A stretch of 22,580 nucleotides of DNA from Clostridia bacterium (lineage in GTDB: Bacteria > Bacillota > Clostridia > Christensenellales > CAG-1252): contig JAFTBD010000107.1 in NCBI GenBank assembly GCA_017455385.1, positions 1-22,580 of the forward strand, written 5' to 3'. The first letter of the stretch is position 1. Every line of letters starts with the position of its first letter. Both the position numbers and the translations under genes were made by a program. Positions 17,400 through 22,580 of the stretch are shown here, in pieces. The notes beneath the pieces were generated by a model. That model worked only from the letters and a program-made list of their open reading frames with translations. It was not told the DNA's origin and ran no database searches.

Positions 17400-17407
17400 T
17401 ATATGCT
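17379..17407 (+). promoter_or_regulatory. Second overlapping sigma-A-like promoter P2, offset by 8 bp
   Basis: A second TTGACA (17379-17384) lies 8 bp downstream of the first, with a -10-like TATGCT (17402-17407) again at 17-bp spacing. The two promoters interleave on the same DNA. P2 has two mismatches in the -10 and may be weaker. The expected start is near 17414. Confidence 0.55.
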
Positions 17408-17417
17408 GTGCTATTAT

Positions 17418-17465
17418 ACCGATAAGTCGATTTTCGGTCAAAAATCCCTATATCACCGTAGGTGA
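17418..17465 (+). other. Short inverted repeats in the rpoB leader
   Basis: ACCGA (17418-17422) pairs with TCGGT (17434-17438) close to the predicted transcription start. TCACC (17453-17457) pairs with GGTGA (17461-17465) across a 3-nt loop. Both stems are only 5 bp. They could be weak RNA hairpins, operator half-sites or chance. Confidence 0.3.
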
Positions 17466-17505
17466 GGGCGAAAAGAGACGTAAAAGTATGAGTGCTACAA
17501 ATTTT

Positions 17506-17511
17506 AAGGAG
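17506..17511 (+). promoter_or_regulatory. Ribosome binding site of rpoB
   Basis: AAGGAG lies 9 nt before the ATG at 17521. It also sits inside an 8-codon mini-ORF (17488-17514) whose stop codon lies between the ribosome binding site and the rpoB start. Confidence 0.85.
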
Positions 17512-17520
17512 TGAGTTTCA

Positions 17521-20500
17521 ATGGCTGTTCACAAGGTAAAATACGGCAACGTAGAAAGAATGAGCTTCTCCAAAACCAAGGAGGTCCTCGATCTCCCGTA
17601 TCTTATCGAGCTGCAAAAAGGTTCGTATAAGAAGTTTTTGGAAGAAGGACTCCGCGAGATCTTCGACGAGTTCTCGCCCATCGTTCAGAGGGCGACCAAC
17701 GGCGTCGAACGTTTCGTTTTGGAGTTCGGAGAGTATCGGGTGGAAGAACCGCATTTCTCGGCGAGAGCTTGTAAGAGCGAGAACCTCGTCACGTACAATG
17801 CGCCTCTTCGCGTGAAGGTACGTCTCACGATCAGAGAGAAAGGCGATCTCATCAAGGAAGACGAGGTCTTCATGGGCGACATTCCTCTGATGACCGAGAC
17901 GGGTTCCTTCATCATCAACGGAGCGGAGCGCGTCATCGTGAGTCAGCTCGTCAGGAGCCCGGGCGTCTACTTCGAGAAGGAAGTGGACAAAGACGGGGAG
18001 GTCACCTATAAGTGCACCGTCATCCCGAAGAACGGCGCTTGGATGGAGTTCGAGCAGAATTCGTCCGGCGTCTTGTACGTCAAGGTCGACCGCAAGAAGA
18101 AGGTCACCGCTTCTTTGATGCTCCGCGCGTTGGAGCTCACGGAGAATGAGCAGCTCCTCGACGTATTCGGTGAGAGCATGCGCACGACTTTGGAGCGCGA
18201 CAAAGACACCGAGTGCACCCTGTTCGGCGCGAAGACCGAACTGTATAAGACCATCAAGAACGGTGAGATCATCACGACGGAAGGCGTCGAGGCGAATATC
18301 CCCGGCATCTTCTTCGACAAGAAGCGTTACGACCTCTCCCGCGTCGGTAGGAATAAGTACAATAAGAAGCTGTCCCTTGCCGCACGTATCGCGGAGAAGG
18401 AGCTCGCGGAGGACATCGTCGACGAGTACGGCGAAGTGCTCGCGGAGAAGGGAACGTCCGTCGATCTCAGGAAAGCGTGGGAGATCCAGAATGCCGGCGT
18501 GAACGTCGCATACGTCGTCGGCGCGGACGGCACGAAGGTGAAGATCATCGGTAATAACACCGTGGATCTCGCCGCCTATATCGACCGCGATCCGAAAGAG
18601 CTCGGTATCTTGGAGCACGTCCACCGTCCGACTTTGATGGAGATCTGGGAAGGTCTCGAGACCGTGGAGGAGAAGGAAGAAGCGATCCGCAAGAATGCCG
18701 ACCGCCTCGTCTCCCGTCAGATTCGTATGGACGATATCGTCAGTATCGTCAACTATAACCTGAATCTGCCGCACGGCATCGGCGTGTACGACAATATCGA
18801 CCACCTCGCCAACCGTCGTGTGCGTGCCGTGGGCGAATTGCTCCAGCACGAGATCAGGAAAGGCTTCCAGAACATGGAGCGTCAGATCGTCGAGAAGATG
18901 AATACGACCAATGCGGACGAAGCCGAGATCAAGAAGTTCATCAACGTCAAGCCGGTCACCGCGAAGATCAAAGAGTTCTTCAACAGCGCGCAGCTGTCCC
19001 AGTTCATGGATCAGGAGAACCCCATCGCGGAGCTCACCCACAAGCGTAAGCTCTCCGCCCTCGGTCCCGGCGGTTTGAACCGCGAGAGAGCGGGTATGGA
19101 AGTGCGTGACGTTCACCACTCCCACTACGGCAGACTCTGCCCGGTGGAGACGCCGGAAGGTCAGAATATCGGTCTGATCTCCTCCCTGTCCACCTATGCC
19201 CGCGTCAATGAGTACGGTTTCATCGAGACCCCGTATAGGAAGATCGATAAAGCCACGGGCATCGTCACGGACGAGATCGTCTATATGACTGCGGACGAGG
19301 AAGATAATTATATCATCGGACAAGCCACCGAGCCTATCGGCGAGGACGGCAGACTCCTCAATCCCGTCGTGTCCTGCCGTATCAGCGAAGAGATCCGCAA
19401 CGTGCCGGCAAGCAAGGTGGACTTCCTCGATACCTCTCCGAAACAGCTCGTTTCCGTCGCGGCATCTCTGATCCCGTTCCTTGAGAACGACGATACGAAC
19501 CGTGCTTTGATGGGCTCCAACATGCAGCGTCAGGCAGTGCCTCTCATTCGTCCGGAAGCGCCTATCGTCGGCACCGGCATCGAATATAAGATCGCGCATG
19601 ACAGCGGCATCGTCATCCTCAGCGAGTTCGACGGCGTCGTGACCTCCGTGTCCGGTGACGCCATCACCGTGAGGGGCGACAATGACGAAGTCAAGACTTA
19701 CGAGCTCTTGAAGTTCCAGCGCTCCAACCACGAGACCTGTATCAACCAGAAGCCCATCGTGAAAGTCGGGCAGGTCGTCAAGAAAGGCGACGTCCTCGCG
19801 GACGGCCCCGCCACCCAGAACGGCGAGCTCGCTCTCGGTAGGAACATCCTCATCGGCTTCATGACTTGGGAAGGTTACAACTACGAAGACGCAGTCCTCA
19901 TCAGCGATGAGCTCGTGCGTGACGACGTCTTCACCAGCATCCACATCGGCACCTACGATACCGAGGCGCGCAGCACCAAGCTCGGTGACGAAGAGATCAC
20001 CCGCGACATCCCGAATCGTAGCGAAGATATGCTGAAAGACCTCGACGAAGACGGTATCATCCGTATCGGTGCGGAAGTGCACGCGGGCGATATCCTCGTC
20101 GGTAAAGTCGCGCCGAAGGGCGAGACCGAGCCCACGCCGGAAGAGAGACTGCTCCGCAGTATCTTCGGCGAGAAGGCGAGAGAGGTCAGAGACGTGTCCC
20201 TCGTGGTCCCGCACGGCGAGTACGGCGTGGTCGTGGACGTGAAGGTCTTCACCAAACAGAACAAAGCAGACCTCTCCGCGGGTCTCAATAAACTCGTGCG
20301 CGTGTACATCGCGCAGAAGCGTAAGATCTCCGTCGGTGATAAGATGGCGGGACGTCACGGTAATAAAGGCGTCGTGTCCCGCGTCCTTCCGAAGGCGGAT
20401 ATGCCCTTTATGGCGGACGGCACCCCGCTGCAGATCGTTCTGAACCCGCTCGGCGTTCCGTCGCGTATGAATATCGGACAGGTCTTGGAGGTCCACCTCG

Positions 20501-21228
20501 GTCTTGTCTGTAAGATGCTCGACTGGAAGATCGCCACGCCCGTCTTCGACGGTGCGGACGAGTCCGAGATCAAAGAGCTCCTCGTCAATAACGGGCTTCC
20601 CGCAGACGGCAAGGTCCAGCTCTATGACGGACGTACCGGCGAGCCCTTCGAGAATAAGGTCACCATCGGATATATGTATTATCTGAAGCTCGCTCACCTT
20701 GTCGACGACAAGATCCACGCGAGAAGTACCGGTTCCTACTCTTTGGTCACGCAGCAGCCGCTCGGCGGTAAAGCCAAGTTCGGCGGACAGCGTCTCGGCG
20801 AGATGGAAGTGTGGGCGATCGAAGCGTACGGCGCGGCGAATATCCTGCAAGAGATGCTCACCGTCAAGTCGGACGACGTCAACGGCAGAGAGAAGGCGTA
20901 TGCCTCCATCACCAAAGGTCAGAATATCAGCGAGCCGGGCATTCCGGAGTCCTTCCGCGTGCTCGTGAGAGAGATGCGTTCTTTGGGTCTCGATATCCGT
21001 GCGCTCGGTGAGAACGATCAAGAGATACCCGACACCATCGAGGATCTCCCGACCACCGAAGCTGCGGCGGAGCCCACCGGCACCGGCAGCGAGATCGATC
21101 TCGGTAGCCTCTTCGGCGAAGACACCGTCGGCGAGGATGACGAGGACAGCCCGTTCGAGACCGTTGCGGACGAAGCGGACATCAAGAACCTCTTCGGCGT
21201 TGACGACGAAGACGACAGCATCTTTTAA
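17521..21228 (+). CDS. rpoB: RNA polymerase beta subunit
   Basis: This 1235-residue protein is full length for a Firmicutes-type beta subunit. The rifampicin region starts near Q491 (QLSQFMDQENP) and includes H507 and S512, the equivalents of E. coli H526 and S531, both in the rifampicin-sensitive state. E. coli R529 is a lysine here. The following block reads ETPEGQNIGLI, with Q where E. coli has P564. The active-site segment GDKMAGRHGNKGVVS is intact near residue 940. The last 66 residues are a low-complexity acidic tail with 23 Asp/Glu and one Lys. With beta', alpha and omega the protein forms core RNA polymerase. The gene has its own promoter pair and is followed after 16 bp by rpoC. The usual rplKAJL genes are not upstream. 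Confidence 0.99.
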   Translation: MAVHKVKYGNVERMSFSKTKEVLDLPYLIELQKGSYKKFLEEGLREIFDEFSPIVQRATNGVERFVLEFGEYRVEEPHFSARACKSENLVTYNAPLRVKVRLTIREKGDLIKEDEVFMGDIPLMTETGSFIINGAERVIVSQLVRSPGVYFEKEVDKDGEVTYKCTVIPKNGAWMEFEQNSSGVLYVKVDRKKKVTASLMLRALELTENEQLLDVFGESMRTTLERDKDTECTLFGAKTELYKTIKNGEIITTEGVEANIPGIFFDKKRYDLSRVGRNKYNKKLSLAARIAEKELAEDIVDEYGEVLAEKGTSVDLRKAWEIQNAGVNVAYVVGADGTKVKIIGNNTVDLAAYIDRDPKELGILEHVHRPTLMEIWEGLETVEEKEEAIRKNADRLVSRQIRMDDIVSIVNYNLNLPHGIGVYDNIDHLANRRVRAVGELLQHEIRKGFQNMERQIVEKMNTTNADEAEIKKFINVKPVTAKIKEFFNSAQLSQFMDQENPIAELTHKRKLSALGPGGLNRERAGMEVRDVHHSHYGRLCPVETPEGQNIGLISSLSTYARVNEYGFIETPYRKIDKATGIVTDEIVYMTADEEDNYIIGQATEPIGEDGRLLNPVVSCRISEEIRNVPASKVDFLDTSPKQLVSVAASLIPFLENDDTNRALMGSNMQRQAVPLIRPEAPIVGTGIEYKIAHDSGIVILSEFDGVVTSVSGDAITVRGDNDEVKTYELLKFQRSNHETCINQKPIVKVGQVVKKGDVLADGPATQNGELALGRNILIGFMTWEGYNYEDAVLISDELVRDDVFTSIHIGTYDTEARSTKLGDEEITRDIPNRSEDMLKDLDEDGIIRIGAEVHAGDILVGKVAPKGETEPTPEERLLRSIFGEKAREVRDVSLVVPHGEYGVVVDVKVFTKQNKADLSAGLNKLVRVYIAQKRKISVGDKMAGRHGNKGVVSRVLPKADMPFMADGTPLQIVLNPLGVPSRMNIGQVLEVHLGLVCKMLDWKIATPVFDGADESEIKELLVNNGLPADGKVQLYDGRTGEPFENKVTIGYMYYLKLAHLVDDKIHARSTGSYSLVTQQPLGGKAKFGGQRLGEMEVWAIEAYGAANILQEMLTVKSDDVNGREKAYASITKGQNISEPGIPESFRVLVREMRSLGLDIRALGENDQEIPDTIEDLPTTEAAAEPTGTGSEIDLGSLFGEDTVGEDDEDSPFETVADEADIKNLFGVDDEDDSIF

Positions 21229-21244
21229 TGGGGGGTAAAGCAAT

Positions 21245-22580
<1,336 letters not shown>

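Overview
The window is about 57% GC in its genes (estimated by eye) and reads as a Gram-positive, Clostridia-like bacterium. The RpoB and RpoC sequences are of Firmicutes type, the genes sit on one strand in tight operons, and the surface proteins carry cohesin, dockerin, MBG-type Ig-like and Listeria/Bacteroides-type repeats, a mix common in gut Clostridia. The species cannot be named from the sequence. All genes I can support lie on the + strand.

Region 1 (1-12342) is a four-gene surface operon: (a) the 3' part of a secreted repeat protein with a dockerin; (b) a small membrane-anchored cohesin protein; (c) a 2031-residue membrane-anchored protein with two cohesin-like domains, many Ig-like repeats and a C-terminal transmembrane segment; (d) a membrane-anchored protein with six tandem domains resembling the MmcQ/YjbR (DUF419) fold, predicted to face the cytoplasm. 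Spacings are 10 bp, 20 bp and an 8-bp overlap. The natural reading is that the dockerin protein, which has no visible anchor of its own, is held on the surface by cohesins encoded next to it. No glycoside hydrolase is visible, so this is not an ordinary cellulosome locus. The YjbR-repeat partner is the least expected element.

Region 2 (12435-17276) is a five-gene operon: a metallophosphoesterase with a probable lipoprotein signal, mnmA (2-thiolation of tRNA wobble uridine), two consecutive CPBP-family intramembrane proteases, and tadA (A-to-I editing at the tRNA wobble position). Junctions are 1 nt, 10 nt, a 4-nt overlap and a 4-nt overlap. The 92-bp gap before this region has no clear terminator, so readthrough from region 1 is possible.

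Region 3 (17277-22580) is an AT-rich intergenic stretch followed by rpoB and the first 445 codons of rpoC. The stretch holds a possible weak terminator, an A/T-rich UP-like element and two overlapping consensus-like sigma-A promoters offset by 8 bp. rpoB is preceded by tadA, not by the rplKAJL ribosomal protein genes, and appears to have its own strong promoter.

I see no tRNA or rRNA genes, insertion sequences or CRISPR arrays.
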